Positions 63,841-64,000 of a stretch of DNA of 64,000 nt are shown here, piece by piece. The first letter of the stretch is position 1, and each line of letters starts with the position of its first letter. The notes below the pieces were generated by a model that was not told the DNA's origin, did no database searches, and was given only the letters and a program-made list of their open reading frames with translations. The DNA comes from an uncultured Clostridia bacterium (GTDB taxonomy: Bacteria > Bacillota > Clostridia > Christensenellales > Borkfalkiaceae), in contig CANQMX010000003.1 of the NCBI GenBank assembly GCA_947625095.1, positions 60,077 through 124,076 on the forward strand, read 5' to 3'. A program made the translations under genes and the position numbers.

Positions 63841-63919
63841 TTTTTAACGCGTCATTCTGACGGGAGCAACGCGTTTTTAACGCGTCATTCTGACGGGAGC
63901 AACGCGACCGAAGAATCCC
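63841..63919 (+). repeat. Type B element with exact 33-bp tandem duplication of its left part
   Basis: The 33-bp unit 63841-63873 (TTTTTAACGCG-TCATTCTGACG...) is repeated exactly at 63874-63906; the right end ACCGAAGAATCCC follows once (63907-63919). A diverged TTTAACGCG unit lies near 63809. No gene. Confidence 0.7.
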
Positions 63920-63958
63920 AAAAAACGAAGTCCGAATTGTCTCGCTGCTATAATTATG

Positions 63959-64000
63959 TCATTTCGAGCAGGCGCCCGCGGCTGTTGCCGCGGGCGCCGT
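63959..64000 (+). repeat. Type D element, cut by the window end
   Basis: TCATTTCGAGC (63959-63969) and a perfect 12-bp palindrome GGCGCCCGCGGC-TGTT-GCCGCGGGCGCC (63971-63998). If it follows the pattern of the other elements, the right end outside the window should contain GAAATC. Confidence 0.55.

Overview
The window is a 64-kb stretch of a G+C-rich bacterial chromosome, apparently from a Gram-positive member of Bacillota, class Clostridia. Supporting this are a division/cell-wall (dcw) cluster opened by mraZ and rsmH, a meso-diaminopimelate-type MurE, SpoVG, an IspH-ribosomal S1 fusion, an AroH-class chorismate mutase fused to cytidylate kinase, a sodium-pumping decarboxylase cluster, and many strong sigma-A promoters (TTGACA-17-TATAAT) with GGAGG ribosome sites. 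No outer-membrane gene was seen. A Christensenellales-like lineage would fit, but that is only a guess.

Layout. 1-9.4 kb: a leftward class A PBP cut by the window edge, then a rightward, mostly ATGA-coupled operon of sirtuin, miaB, mutS, mutL, miaA and a PLP-dependent lyase. 9.5-15.3 kb: an SPFH protein, then a less familiar block with unknown membrane proteins, a NatAB-like ABC exporter and a ribbon-helix-helix protein. 15.3-15.7 kb: palindromes and tandem repeats. 15.7-21.5 kb, leftward: the polyamine transporter potABCD behind an XRE-cupin regulator, and rpsT. 21.6-36.2 kb: murI and the dcw cluster (mraZ, rsmH, ftsL-like, class B PBP, murE, mraY, murD, ftsW, murA, ftsQ, ftsA, ftsZ). murF, murG and murB are not in it, and murC lies 25 kb downstream. 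36.3-38.4 kb: a glycosyltransferase with a G9 tract at its 3' end, and a LicD protein. 38.5-40.4 kb: groESL, leftward. 40.6-47.3 kb: dCMP deaminase, cyclophilin, purB, a small unknown protein, dinB, tRNA-Trp, proC, rnhA and a VTT-domain membrane protein. 47.4-52.1 kb: a biotin-dependent Na+-pump decarboxylase/transcarboxylase cluster. 52.2-60.0 kb: an FAD enzyme, aroH-cmk, plsC, ispH-rpsA, htpG and a cold-shock protein. 60.0-60.7 kb: dense interspersed repeats. 60.7-63.7 kb: spoVG (leftward), murC, ilvC. The right end is again repeat-rich.

How the genes work together. MurI supplies D-glutamate, MurA, MurC, MurD and MurE build the UDP-muramyl precursor, and MraY attaches it to lipid. FtsW, the class B PBP, FtsL-like, FtsQ, FtsA and FtsZ place and run septal synthesis. 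MutS and MutL repair mismatches; MiaB acts on tRNA isopentenylated by MiaA. The decarboxylase cluster would couple decarboxylation to Na+ export through the OadB-like subunit.

The most unusual signals are non-coding. First, there is a set of interspersed hairpin elements whose two ends covary (CAT-xyz at the left end matched by the complement of xyz before ATC at the right end) around variable perfect palindromes. Second, a palindromic motif, AGTACTATG-N3-GACATAATA, occurs between genes and inside miaA. Other points are two probable leaderless genes, a division PBP whose best ribosome site faces an ATA codon, and a carboxyltransferase subunit that has lost its conserved glycine motifs.
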